From Brassica napus (Eukaryota > Streptophyta > Magnoliopsida > Brassicales > Brassicaceae): DNA of 64,000 bases. Shown here piece by piece: positions 10,198 through 24,263 of this stretch. Position numbers and translations under genes: made by a program. Position 1 is the first letter of the stretch. Each line of letters begins with the position of its first letter. The notes under the pieces are model-generated. The model had not been told where the DNA came from, made no database searches, and was given only the letters and a program-made list of their open reading frames with translations. The DNA lies in the NCBI RefSeq assembly GCF_020379485.1, contig NC_063452.1, positions 27,968,770-28,032,769 on the forward strand, in the 5' to 3' direction.

Positions 10198-10837
10198 GGG
10201 GGATCTACGGATCAATCTAACCCGCAAAAGCCACTCAATGATCAGGAACGATCTGCAAGACTCAACGTGCGCGAACGTCATCTCGTTCAAGGGGGGAGCA
10301 ACGGTCAATCGAGCCAAACCTCGAAACGATCTCCTTGTTATCGAACTTACGATCCGAGATGTTGATGTCGCTAGGGTGCTAATCGACACCAGAAGTTCGG
10401 CCGATATCATCTTCAAAGATACTCTCGAGAAAACGGGGATCGAACAATCCGAAATCGTGAAATACCCTAGCCTACTACTGGGACTTTCAGGAGAAACGAC
10501 CATGGCCTACGGGTCGATTAATCTCGCAGTCAAAACTGGAACCGTGACAAGAGTCACAGAGTTTCTAGTCGTTGACCATCCCGCATCTTACAACATTATC
10601 ATGGGAACGCCATGGTTGAACACCATGCGTGCCATCCTATCAATGTACCATCTTTGCCTCAAGTTTCCAACCCCTAACAGAGTCGAGGTAATATGGGGAA
10701 ACCCAAGAGTATCACAGGTGTGTTACGCCGCAGAACAAAAACGAAAAAGACCAGACCTCGAGATCACTCCTAGAAAAACGGAGAAAAAGATCTCCAACCA
10801 GGATTCGCAAAGTCAAGATTCGGCTGAACTCTTCTAG
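10198..10837 (+). pseudogene. Retropepsin-like protease of element C; gag deleted
   Basis: From about 10238 the frame gives a Tat-type aspartic protease: VARVLIDTRSSADIIF (active-site DTG changed to DTR), a hydrophobic flap region and the family word IIMGTPWL. It matches the C-terminal third of the gag-protease protein at 42236-44395. Only about 50 bases separate it from the primer site, so the entire gag coding region (about 1.5 kb in element H) has been deleted. The reading frame closes with TAG at 10835-10837, where relatives run on into RT. Confidence 0.85.
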
Positions 10838-12344
10838 CAGTCACGTAACATCACGGCCTTAGAGGAAAAAAACGAACCAACTTGCGAACCTGTGGTCACA
10901 GTCTGTCTCGACGAAGCATCTCCGGAACGATGCGTCGAGATCGGAGCAATCTCCGCGAGCCTTTGAGGACAGAGCTCATAACCTGTCTAAAAAAGAACCT
11001 CAATACTTTCGCATGGGCCGCGGAAGATATGCCAGGGATCGACATTAACATAACGTGTCACAAATTAAATATCGATCCGACCTTCAAACCCGCCAAACAA
11101 AAAAGGCGGAAACTAGGACCTGAACGGGCTTCCGCGGTAAACGACGAGGTTGAAAAATTGCTTAAAGTCGGGTCAATAACGGAATTGAGGTGTCCAGACT
11201 GGCTCGCTAACCCTGTAGTAGTCAAAAAAAAAAAACGGAAAATGGCGAGTTTGTGTGGATTTTACAGACCTAAACAAGGCCTGTCCAAAAGATAGTTTCC
11301 CTCTGCCACATATCGATCGATTAGTAGAAGCAACGGCGGGTAATGAACATCTGTCTTTCATGGACGCCTTCTCAGATTACAATCAAATTGTGATGAACCC
11401 TGACGATCGCGAGAAGACTGCGTTCATTACCGATCGCGGAACCTATTGCTACAAGGTAATGCCCTTCGGCCTCAAAAACGCTGGCGCAACTTACCAACGA
11501 CTCGTGAACCATATGTTCTTCAAACAACTCGGTAAAACGATGGAGGTTTATATCGACGACATGCTCGTCAAATCCCTCCAAGCAAAGGATCACGTTTCAC
11601 ATCTCGAGGAAAGTTTCGTGCAGCTAAACTCCCATAACATGAAGCTCAACCCGACTAAATGCTGGTTTGCCATAGCATCAGGGGAATTCCTCGGCTACCT
11701 AGTCACATTCCGCGGCATCGAAGCTAATCCAAAACAGATTAACGCACTGATCGAGATGGCTTCACCGAAGAATAAGCGGGAAGTCCAAAGGCTGACCGGT
11801 AGAGTCGCGGCACTTAACCGGTTTATTTCACGATCAACGGACAAGTGCCTGCCCTTCTACAATGTCTTACGGGGAAATAAAAAATTTGAATGGTCAGAAG
11901 AATGCGAAAACGCTTTCCAACAGCTCAAGCGGTATTTAGCTTCCCCTCCAGTCCTCGCAAAACCCGTGGGAACCTTTGTTCTTGTACATCGCTGTATCGG
12001 CAACAGCTGTGAGCGGCGTGCTGATCAGGGAAGAACGCGGCGAACAGAAACCTATTTTCTATATAAGCATAACCTTGCTGGATGCCGAATCTAGATACCC
12101 GCTAATGGAAAAACTAGCATGCGCGGTCGTAACATCGGCCCGAAAACTAAGACCATATTGCCAATCCCACACGATCGTCGTCCTCACGACTTTTCCCCTA
12201 TGGACGATTCTTCATAGCCCGAGTCAATCGGGCCGGTTAGCCAAATGGGCGGTCGAATTGAGCGAGTACGATATCGAGTACCGACCGAGAACAAGCGCAA
12301 AGTCACAAGTGCTTGCAGACTTCTTGGTCAAACTACCGACATAG
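10838..12344 (+). pseudogene. Reverse transcriptase and first (degenerate) RNase H of element C
   Basis: The RT runs through three frames: LREPLRTEL to WLANPVVVKK in one, FTDLNKACPKDSFPLPHID through the catalytic YIDDMLVKS to the thumb (ALNRFISRS) in the next, then the RNase H. The first shift falls in a 12-A run at about 11224-11235, where one extra A explains it. A second shift lies near 11975. The Ty3-type RNase H reads YIAVSATAVSGVL where active enzymes have an Asp (DASD), so this domain lacks its first catalytic residue. That is known for Tat elements, whose second RNase H takes over. The frame closes at TAG 12342-12344, in frame with the following part. Confidence 0.88.
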
Positions 12345-14153
12345 ACCATAACCAACGAGGAACCAAATTCCACCTGGCTCCTTCACGTCGATGGATCCTC
12401 GTCCAAGCAGGGATCAGGCATCGGAATTCGCCTCACATCTCCAATGAGCGAGATCTTAGAGCAGTCATTCAGCCTGGAATTCCACGCCTCAAACAACGAA
12501 GCCGAATACGAAGCACTCGTCGCAGGGCTGCATTTGGCTCACGGCTTGAAGATACGGAACATCCAAGCTTACTGCGACTACCAGTTAGTGGCAAGTCAGT
12601 TCAGCGGAGAGTATGAAGCCAAGGACGAACGGATGGACGCGTACCTCAAACTGGTCCAAAAACTAGCTCAAAAGTTTGACTGTTTTGCCCTTACGCGAAT
12701 TCTCCATTCCGAAAACGTCCAGGCAGATGCTCTCGCGGCCTTAGCATCAAGTTCTGACCCAGGACTTAAAAGGGTAATTCCGGTCGAGTTCATCGAACAT
12801 CCAAGCATCGGACAACCAATCGTCGTCAACCTCATAGAAGGTCAAGATGACGAAGAAGAAGAAGTTACGATACAACCACCATCGGAGCAATCAGATTACG
12901 GCTGCGATAACCCATGGCTGCAGACTGTTCGAGACTACATTATCAACGGACACCTGCCCACCGAGAAATGGGCAGCCCGCAAAGTCCGAACACAGGCCGC
13001 ACGCTACGTAACAGTGGATGGCAAAATTTACAAATGGAGATTCTCCGGACCACTCATGACGTGCCTGGAAGGGGAAAAAGCAAGAAAAGTGATGGAAGAA
13101 GTACATTCTGGGTCCTGCGGTAATCATTCCGGTGGAAGATCGCTGGCAGTGAAGATCAAACGCCATGGATACTACTGGCCAACCATGATCGGAGATTGCG
13201 AGAAGTTCGCACGAAAATGCGAAAAATGCCAGAGGCATGCTCCAACCATCCGACAACCAGCCGAAGTTCTCTCCTCCATCACATCGCCCTATCCTTTTAT
13301 GCGCTGGGCCATGGACATCGTCGGTCCCCTTCATAATTCAAAGCAAAAGCGTTTCCTTTTAGTCCTCACCGATTTCTTTTCAAAATGGGTAGAGGCAGAT
13401 TCGTACGCGAGTATAAAAGATGTCCAAGTCGAAAGTTTCGTATGGAGAAACATCATTTTTAGGCATGGAGTTCCTTACGAAATCGTAACCGATAACGGAT
13501 CTCAGTTTATCTCCACCCGGTTCGAGGCGTTCTGCGAAAAATGGAAGATACGACTTAACAAGTCAACGCCCAGGTATCCGCAGTGTAACGGACAAGCTGA
13601 AACGATTAATAAAACCATTCTCGACGGACTGAAGAAACGGTTAGAGGCCAAAAAAGTTCGGTGGGCTGACGAACTCGAGGGAGTCCTCTGGTCCCACCGT
13701 ACCACCCCGAGGCGAGCAATAGGAGAAACCCTTTTCGCTCTGGTGTACGGAACATAATGCATGATTCCCGCAGAAGTAGAGTTCCCCGACGTTCGAAGGA
13801 GATTACTTCCCGAACGGGAGGAGCTTAACGATGCAATGCTCCTCGACGATCTCGATCTCATTAACGAGCGCCGAGATCGAGCGCTCATCCGAATCCAAAA
13901 TTACCAACACGCAGCCGCAAAGTACTATAATTCCAACGTTCGGAATCGCAGATTTAATCAAGGAGATCTGGTACTTCGTAAAGTCTTCCAAAACACCGCT
14001 GAAAGAAACGCGGGAAAACCCGGAGCAAACTGGGAAGGACCCTATAAAATCGAAAAAGTCGTCCGACCGGGCTCCTACGAAATAGCCAACATGCAAGGCA
14101 TAAAAATTCAAAGGATCTGGAATGCGATGCATCTAAAAAAATACTATCACTAA
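12345..14153 (+). pseudogene. Second RNase H (aRNH) and integrase of element C
   Basis: After an in-frame TAG the frame stays open for over 1.4 kb. The second RNase H keeps the acidic set: HVDGSSS, NNEAEYEAL, YCDYQLV and QADALA. Integrase follows, with a zinc finger (HSGSCGNH and CEKCQRH), then the catalytic triad words MDIVGPL, VTDNGSQF and NGQAETINK, and a C-terminal region ending MHLKKYYH at a TAA. One in-frame TAA at 13755-13757 interrupts VYGT-CMIP; element B has a Glu codon there. Dual RNase H is diagnostic of the Tat (Retand/Ogre) lineage. This is the best-preserved pol in the window. Confidence 0.92.
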
Positions 14154-14175
14154 ACAAACCAACTCACAATGACCG

Positions 14176-14270
14176 AACTACGAGACGGCTTGATCTCCAT
14201 AAGGAGTACGTAGGCAGTTTGTCGAAAGGCAAATTCAGCTGTCCCCCTTCATTAAAAATAGGGGGGGGGG
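14176..14270 (+). ncRNA. Conserved two-hairpin element after Tat integrase, copy 2
   Basis: Hairpin 1 is CTCC-ATAA-GGAG (14195-14206). The linker TACGTAGGCAG follows, then hairpin 2 TTTGTC-GAAA-GGCAAA (14218-14233), then TTCAGCTGTCCCCC and a G tract. One U-G to U-A change in hairpin 1 and one U-A to U-G change in hairpin 2, relative to copy 1, keep the stems paired. Confidence 0.6.
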
Positions 14271-15239
14271 GAGTGGATACGTATACTCGTAAACTCGAAA
14301 ACATCCGACCACACCTTCGATGTTTCCGACATATCTTAACTAAGAAAATTATTTTTTATCCGCAAAATATTTTCGATATTCGAAAATAAATTAGCAGTTA
14401 GGGAGAAGCAGCCTCTGGCATCGCGAAACGTCGCGAGAGATGCGTCGAGGGTTACTTCTTCCGAACGACGAAAATGGACACTCTGTCAAAAATGATGAAT
14501 ATCTTATGCAAAAACTCTAAACGACGGCATCTGCCGCCAAGTTCGGTGCTGATCACATCGAACTCTTGAACGTCCTAAACAGACACAGCCATCTCACGAA
14601 GATGACTCTCGTACATCCGACATAAGGATAATAGCACTATAAAAGAAACCCAAAATTTTGGTCCAGCACTTCCGGTTGGCTTAAAAATTGTCTCCAGAGA
14701 GATGCTCAATTCATATCTAACAAGTCATATAAGCCGAGAACCTAACGCGGACTTTAAATCGGTACGAACCAGGTTAAAATCACGACAGATAAATCGATAG
14801 CCGGCTAGTCACCGCGAAAATCTTAATACCAAAAGTAAACCTAGGTCTTGCCCTAAACCCAGCGCACTGGTCTTTAACATATCAAGGCATGATATCCAAA
14901 AGACACGAGATCCCAAAACCATGCCTCTATGTTTATATTCGACATCTTCAGATATCCCGCGAAGTCGATATCTCGCGGAAAAACTCTCGAAACAGACCTC
15001 GAACAAAACATTTCACATCGAAGAAGGATATGAGACGACAACTCAACGCCCTTCTTCTACGCCATACGTAAGCTTATGAAAAATGCAACTCGACCATCTT
15101 GTCTTAAAAAGAAAGCCGCAGAGCAGCAGGGATTCAAAGCCACATACGGCCAGTCCCGAAATACGAAATAAGGCCATTTAAAGCCGAAACATCAAACATT
15201 AAAAAAAAAAAATCTCCCGCAAGAGATCTAACCAAAGTC
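14271..15239. other. Non-coding 3' spacer of element C
   Basis: No gene seen. It aligns with 7991-9082 and, reversed and more distantly, with 40623-41769. It contains GTATACTCGTA motifs at the left and an A-rich block at about 15200 just before the end of the antisense ORF. Confidence 0.75.
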
Positions 15240-15979
15240 ATCCTCAGAGCTCATGCTCCCTCTTCGTCCAAGCCTGGAGCCGCATCACCTCCGCCTTCTC
15301 CAAGCACCGGATATTTTCCCTCTGGGCCTTCTGTACACGTCGGAAGAAAGCACGCGGATTTCAGGTCAGCTAGGATGAGAACGAAATCTCCATCCACGAC
15401 TGCCAAATCTCCTTTGCAGCCGGACAGTCCGGCCTCTTCTGCCTCTAAGGTCGGAGGAGTTTCACTCTGGAACGATTAAACCACAGCCATCCCGCCCTCA
15501 ATTGTCGCCAAGGCTAAATCCCTGTTCCGGATGCGCTCGAGGGAGCCCAGAAAGGCGGAGATCTTCGCCAAATGAGCCTTAAACTCAGAACGGAGAGCGT
15601 CCTTGGCTCTCGAATCCCGCGGCTCGCTAACCCTGCATCACCCTCGATCTGACGCTGAAGACGACGCACCTCCGAAGATTTGGCCTTCCTGGCTTTCTTC
15701 TCCTTAAGCAATGAACTCGTCGCCGTCTTTCCGAGGTCCCTCTCGAGCTCCCCTATAGCGACCTCGAGTTTTGACACTTTCACGGAGTGAGAATCCTTGA
15801 CAGCCGTCAGCATGGCCTCGGTTTCAGACCATCTACCCTGCAGCTCCAACAACTCCCCGGCGAGACTACTGGTCTCAGAACCGCACTCGCTGATCATCCC
15901 GTCGATCAATGACATGAACTGCGAAACGAGAAGAAAGTTAGGGATTCTTTGTCTTTCGGAGAAATATGTAACAATCAAG
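15240..15979 (-). pseudogene. 3' part of the antisense ORF of element C (coiled coil), cut by CACTA insertion
   Basis: On the minus strand the longest open stretch (15514-15978) is rich in Glu, Lys, Leu and Arg with heptad-like spacing (for example VSKLEVAIGELERDL), a coiled coil like the C-terminal half of the aORF in elements A and H. Downstream frames are broken. It is separated from its 5' part (28318-28784) by the CACTA transposon. Confidence 0.6.
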
Positions 15980-15982
15980 ACA

Positions 15983-16000
15983 CACTACAAGAAAACAGCG
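15983..16000 (+). repeat. CACTA left terminal inverted repeat (with TSD ACA at 15980-15982)
   Basis: CACTACAAGAAAACAGCG, 18 bases. The first 18 bases of the reverse complement of the right end are the same. Confidence 0.95.
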
Positions 16001-16015
16001 ACATACTGAGGGAAA

Positions 16016-16460
16016 AAATCGTCTGTATGTCGTCGGAATAACGTTATTCCGACGACATACCGACGAAACAAGTCCTTGGAAATTCATTTTTCCTCGGAAA
16101 TCCCTCGGAATTTTCCGACAGAATTCCGAGGAAACAAATTTCCGAGGAAATTCTGAGGACCACATATTCGTCGGAAAGCTCCTCGGAATATACCGAGGGA
16201 GAGCTTCTCGGGATATTTCGATGGATTTTCCGATGGCCAATCCTCGGAAGTTCAGACGAAATGTTCCTCGGAATTTTCATCGAAATTTTCCGAGGGATAC
16301 TTCCGAGGAAAGTATCCCTCGGAAAATTCCGAGGAACATTTCCCTCGGTATATTCCGAGGAAAATGTCCATAGGCATATTCCGAGGAACGGGGGCCCTCG
16401 ATATATTCCGAGGAACATGTCCCTCGGTATATTCCGACGGACCCCGTTCCTCGGAATTTA
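16016..16460. repeat. CACTA left subterminal repeats
   Basis: Dozens of copies of CCGAGGAA and its complement TTCCTCGG, often as the palindrome CCTCGGAATATTCCGAGG or with CCGACGGA variants, fill this stretch. In En/Spm the subterminal repeats are binding sites for TNPA; the role here is inferred from position. An AT-rich stretch to 16654 follows with no gene. Confidence 0.85.
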
Positions 16461-16654
16461 AAAAAAATTAATTTTTTTTAAAAAAATAAAATTTTTGAAA
16501 TTTAAATTCGAAAATATAAAATAAAAATTAAAATTGAAATCATTAAAATTAAAATTAAAACTAAAATTAAAATTTAAATTTAAATTTAAATTCAAAAATA
16601 TTCAAAGTTTCACAAATAAAAATAAAACATTCCGAGTTTTTGGAAAAAAAAAAA

Positions 16655-19281
<2,627 letters not shown>

Positions 19282-19407
19282 GATTTGTGTAAGAGAAGGG
19301 GGAGATCGCCGGAGATATCGTCGGAATTCAGGGGGAAATCGCCGGAGAGGAGAGAGGAGCCGCGCAGAGGAAGAAGAGAGAAATGGGGAAGAAGAAGCGG
19401 CTCGTGG

Positions 19408-19414
19408 TTATAGT
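19408..19414 (-). promoter_or_regulatory. Possible TATA box of the TNPA gene
   Basis: On the minus strand ACTATAACC lies about 125 bases upstream of the first exon end, with a purine-poor leader between. The satellite array begins only some 70 bases further upstream. Confidence 0.4.
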
Positions 19415-19486
19415 ACCTAGGGTCCGACGGATACTATCCGTCGGAATTATAATTTCAATTTTCGCGAAATATTTGCCCGGTTAAAT

Positions 19487-22400
19487 GAAAATATTCCGAG
19501 GAAATTCCGACGGATACTAAAATATCCGTCGTAATTCCGTCGGAATATTCCGAGGAAATACCGAGGAACTAGTGTTTGGGGTTTCAAAACATCAATTTTT
19601 TTTTGCCGTATTTCATTTCTTATACAATTGTAATGCATACCATTGAGGATTCTTTGTATAGATGATCATAAACCATGAAATAACAAATTTCAAAACGAAT
19701 TGAAATTATTCCCTTTACCGTTCATTAAAGTGTATAAATGTTTCTCTTATGTTGTGGGGATTTCGTTCATACAATCGGAAAAGTGTTTATTATAGGGTAA
19801 GGAACAAATTTTTGACTTCATAATCAGTCTAAGACACTTAATAAGGGTTATATAAGTGTTATTCAAACCGTAAAACGTTGTTTTCGGTTTAAAAACCCTA
19901 TTTCCTCGGAATTTCCTCGGAATATTCCGAGGGAATTCCGAGGAAAACCTTATCTTCCTTGGAATTCCGTCGGAATATTCCGAAGAAATACCGAGGAAAT
20001 AGGGTTTGGGGTTTCAAAACATCAATTTTTTTTGCCGTATTTCATTTCTTATACAATTGTAATGCATACCATTGAGGATTCTTTGTACAGACGATCATAA
20101 ACCATGAAATAACAAATTTCAAAACGAATTGAAAGTATTCCCTATACCGTTCATTAAAGTGTATAAGGGTTTCTCTTATGTTGTGGGAATTTCGTTCATA
20201 CAATCGGAAAAGTGTTTATTATAGGGTAAGGAACAAATTTTTGACTTCATAATCAGTCTAAGACACTTAATAAGGGTTATATAAGTGTTATTCAAACCGT
20301 AAAACGTTGTTTTCGGTTTAAAAACCCTATTTCCTCGGAATATTCCGAGGGAATTCCGAGGAAAACCTTATCTTCCTTGGAATTCCGTCGGAATATTCCG
20401 AAGAAATACCGAGGAAATAGGGTTTGGGGTTTCAAAACATCAATTTTTTTTGCCGTATTTCATTTCTTATACAATTGTAATGCATACCATTGAGGATTCT
20501 TTGTACAGACGATCATAAACCATGAAATAACAAATTTCAAAACGAATTGAAAGTATTCCCTATACCGTTCATTAAAGTGTATAAGGGTTTCTCTTATGTT
20601 GTGGGGATTTCGTTCATACAATCGGAAAAGTGTTTATTATAGGGCAAGGAACAAATTTTTGACTTCATAATCAGTCTAAGACACTTAATAAGGGTTATAT
20701 AAGTGTTATTCAAACCGCAAAACGTTGTTTTCGGTTTAAAAACCCTATTTCCTCGGAATTTCCTCGGAATATACCGAGGTAATTCCGAGGAAAACCTTAT
20801 CTTCCTCGGAATTCCGTCGGAATATTCCGAGGAGATACCGAGGAAATAGGGTTTGGGGTTTCAAAACATCAATTTTTTTTGCCGTATTTAATTTCTTATA
20901 CAATTGTAATGCATACCATAGAGGATTCTTTGTATAGATGATCATAAACCATGAAATAACAAATTTCAAAACCAATTGAAAGTATTTCCTTTACCGTTCA
21001 TTAAAGTGTATAAGTGTTTCTCTTATGTTGTGGGGATTTCGTTCATACAATCGAAAAAGTGTTTATTATAGGGCAAGGAACAAATTTTTGACTTCATAAT
21101 CAGTCTAAGACACTTAATAAGGGTTATATAAGTGTTATTCAAACCGTAAAACGTTGTTTTCGGTTTAAAAACCCTATTTCCTCGGAATTTCCTCGGAATA
21201 TTCCGAGGGAATTCCGAGGAAAACCTTATCTTCCTCGGAATTCAGTCGGAATATTCCGAGGAAATACCGAGTAAATAGGGTTTGGGGTTTCAAAACATCA
21301 ATTTTTTTTGCCGTATTTCATTTCTTATACAATTGTAATGCATACCATTGAGGATTCTTTGTATAGATGATCATAAACCATGAAATAACAAATTTCAAAA
21401 CGAATTGAAAGTATTCCCTTTACCGTTCATTAAAGTGTATAAGTATTTCTCTTATGTTGTGGGGATTTCGTTCATACAATCGGAAAAGTGTTTATTATAG
21501 AGTAAGGAACAAATTTTGGACTTCATAATCAGTCTAAGACACTTAATAAGGGTTATATAAGTGTTATTCAAACCGCAAAACGTTGTTTTTGGTTTAAAAA
21601 CCCTATTTCCTCGGAATTTCCTCGGAATATTCCGAGGGAATTCCGAGGAAAACCTTATCTTCCTCGGAATTCCGTCGGAATATTCCGAGGAGATACCGAG
21701 GAAATAGGGTTTGGGGTTTCAAAACATCAATTTTTTTTGCCGTATTTCATTTCTTATACAATTGTAATGCATACCATTGAGGATTCTTTGTATAGATGAT
21801 CATAAACCATGAAATAACAAATTTCAAAATGAATTGAAAGTATTCCCTTTACCGTTCATTAAAGTGTATAAGTGTTTCTCTTATGTTGTGGAGATTTCGT
21901 TCATACAATCGGAAAAGTGTTTATTATAGGGTAAGGAACAAATTTTTGACTTCATAATCAGTCTAAGACACTTAATAAGGGTTATATAAGTGTTATTCAA
22001 ACCGCAAAACGTTGTTTTCGGTTTAAAAACCCTATTTCCTCGGAATATTCCGAGAGAATTCCGAGGAAAACCTTATCTTCCTCGAAATTCCGTCGGAATA
22101 TTCCGAGGAAATACCGAGGAAAGAGGGTTTGGGGTTTCAAAACATCAATTTTTTTTGCCGTATTTCATTTCTTATACAATTGTAATGCATACCATTGAGG
22201 ATTCTTTGTACAGACGATCATAAACCATGAAATAACAAATTTCAAAACGAATTGAAAGTATTCCCTATACCGTTCATTAAAGTGTATAAGGGTTTCTCTT
22301 ATGTTGTGGGGATTTCGTTCATACAATCGGAAAAGTGTTTATTATAGGGCAAGGAACAAATTTTTGACTTCATAATCAGTCTAAGACACTTAATAAGGGT

Positions 22401-24236
22401 TATATAAGTGTTATTCAAACCGCAAAACGTTGTTTTCGGTTTAAAAACCCTATTTCCTCGGAATTTCCTCGGAATATACCGAGGTAATTCCGAGGAAAAC
22501 CTTATCTTCCTCGGAATTCCGTCGGAATATTCCGAGGAGATACCGAGGAAATAGGGTTTGGGGTTTCAAAACATCAATTTTTTTTGCCGTATTTAATTTC
22601 TTATACAATTGTAATGCATACCATAGAGGATTCTTTGTATAGATGATCATAAACCATGAAATAACAAATTTCAAAACCAATTGAAAGTATTTCCTTTACC
22701 GTTCATTAAAGTGTATAAGTGTTTCTCTTATGTTGTGGGGATTTCGTTCATACAATCGAAAAAGTGTTTATTATAGGGCAAGGAACAAATTTTTGACTTC
22801 ATAATCAGTCTAAGACACTTAATAAGGGTTATATAAGTGTTATTCAAACCGTAAAACGTTGTTTTCGGTTTAAAAACCCTATTTCCTCGGAATTTCCTCG
22901 GAATATTCCGAGGGAATTCCGAGGAAAACCTTATCTTCCTCGGAATTCAGTCGGAATATTCCGAGGAAATACCGAGTAAATAGGGTTTGGGGTTTCAAAA
23001 CATCAATTTTTTTTGCCGTATTTCATTTCTTATACAATTGTTATGCATACCATTGAGGATTCTTTGTATAGATGATCATAAACCATGAAATAACAAATTT
23101 CAAAACGAATTGAAAGTATTCCCTTTACCGTTCATTAAAGTGTATAAGTATTTCTCTTATGTTGTGGGGATTTCGTTCATACAATCGGAAAAGTGTTTAT
23201 TATAGAGTAAGGAACAAATTTTGGACTTCATAATCAGTCTAAGACACTTAATAAGGGTTATATAAGTGTTATTCAAACCGCAAAACGTTGTTTTTGGTTT
23301 AAAAACCCTATTTTCTCGGAATTTCCTCGGAATATTCCGAGGGAATTCCGAGGAAAACCTTATCTTCCTCGGAATTCCGTCGGAATATTCTGAGGAGATA
23401 CCGAGGAAATAGGGTTTGGGGTTTCAAAACATCAATTTTTTTTGCCGTATTTCATTTCTTATACAATTGTAATGCATACCATTGAGGATTCTTTGTATAG
23501 ATGATCATAAACCATGAAATAACAAATTTCAAAACGAATTGAAAGTATTCCCTTTACCGTTCATTAAAGTGTATAAGTGTTTCTCTTATGTTGTGGGGAT
23601 TTCGTTCATACAATCGGAAAAGTGTTTATTATAGGGTAAGGAACAAATTTTTGACTTCATAATCAGTCTAAGACACTTAATAAGGGTTATATAAGTGTTA
23701 TTCAAACCGCAAAACGTTGTTTTCGGTTTAAAAACCCTATTTCCTCGGAATATTCCGAGAGAATTCCGAGGAAAACCTTATCTTCCTCGGAATTCCGTCG
23801 GAATATTCCGAGGAAATACCGAGGAAAGAGGGTTTGGGGTTTCAAAACATCAATTTTTTTTGTCGTATTTCATTTCTTATACAATTGTAATGCATACCAT
23901 TGAGGATTCTGTGTATAGATGATCATAAACCATGAAATAACAAATTTCAAAACGAATTGAAAGTATTCCCTTTACCGTTCATTAAAGTGTATAAGTGTTT
24001 CTCTTATGTTGTGGGGATTTCGTTCATACAATCGGAAAAGTGTTTATTATAGGGTAAAGAACAAATTTTTGACTTCATAATCAGTCTAAGACACTTAATA
24101 AAGGTTATATAAGTGTTATTCAAACCGTAAAACGTTGTTTTCGGTTTAAAAACCCTATTTCCTCGGAATTTCCTCGGAATATTCCGAGGGAATTCCGAGG
24201 AAAACCTTATCTTCTTCGGAATTCCGTCGGAATATT
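19487..24236. repeat. CACTA-internal satellite, about 11 copies of a 429-bp unit
   Basis: The landmark GTTTGGGGTTTC recurs at 19574, 20004, 20422, 20851, 21280, 21709, 22127, 22556, 22985, 23414 and 23832. Steps are 430, 418, 429, 429, 429, 418, 429, 429, 429 and 418. The 11-base-shorter unit recurs every fourth copy, giving a higher-order period of exactly 1705 bases. Each unit has about 300 bases of unrelated AT-rich sequence and about 110 bases packed with the TTCCTCGGAAT / ATTCCGAGGAA motif of the element's subterminal regions. Short open frames here are by-products. Confidence 0.95.
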
Positions 24237-24263
24237 TATTAAAAAAAAAAAAAAAAATCGATG

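Noticed and set aside
20745..20975. Identical 76-residue frames at 20745-20975 and 22450-22680, and 77-residue frames at 21990 and 23695
   Set aside because: They are the same satellite unit 1705 bases apart; AT-rich non-coding sequence explains them.
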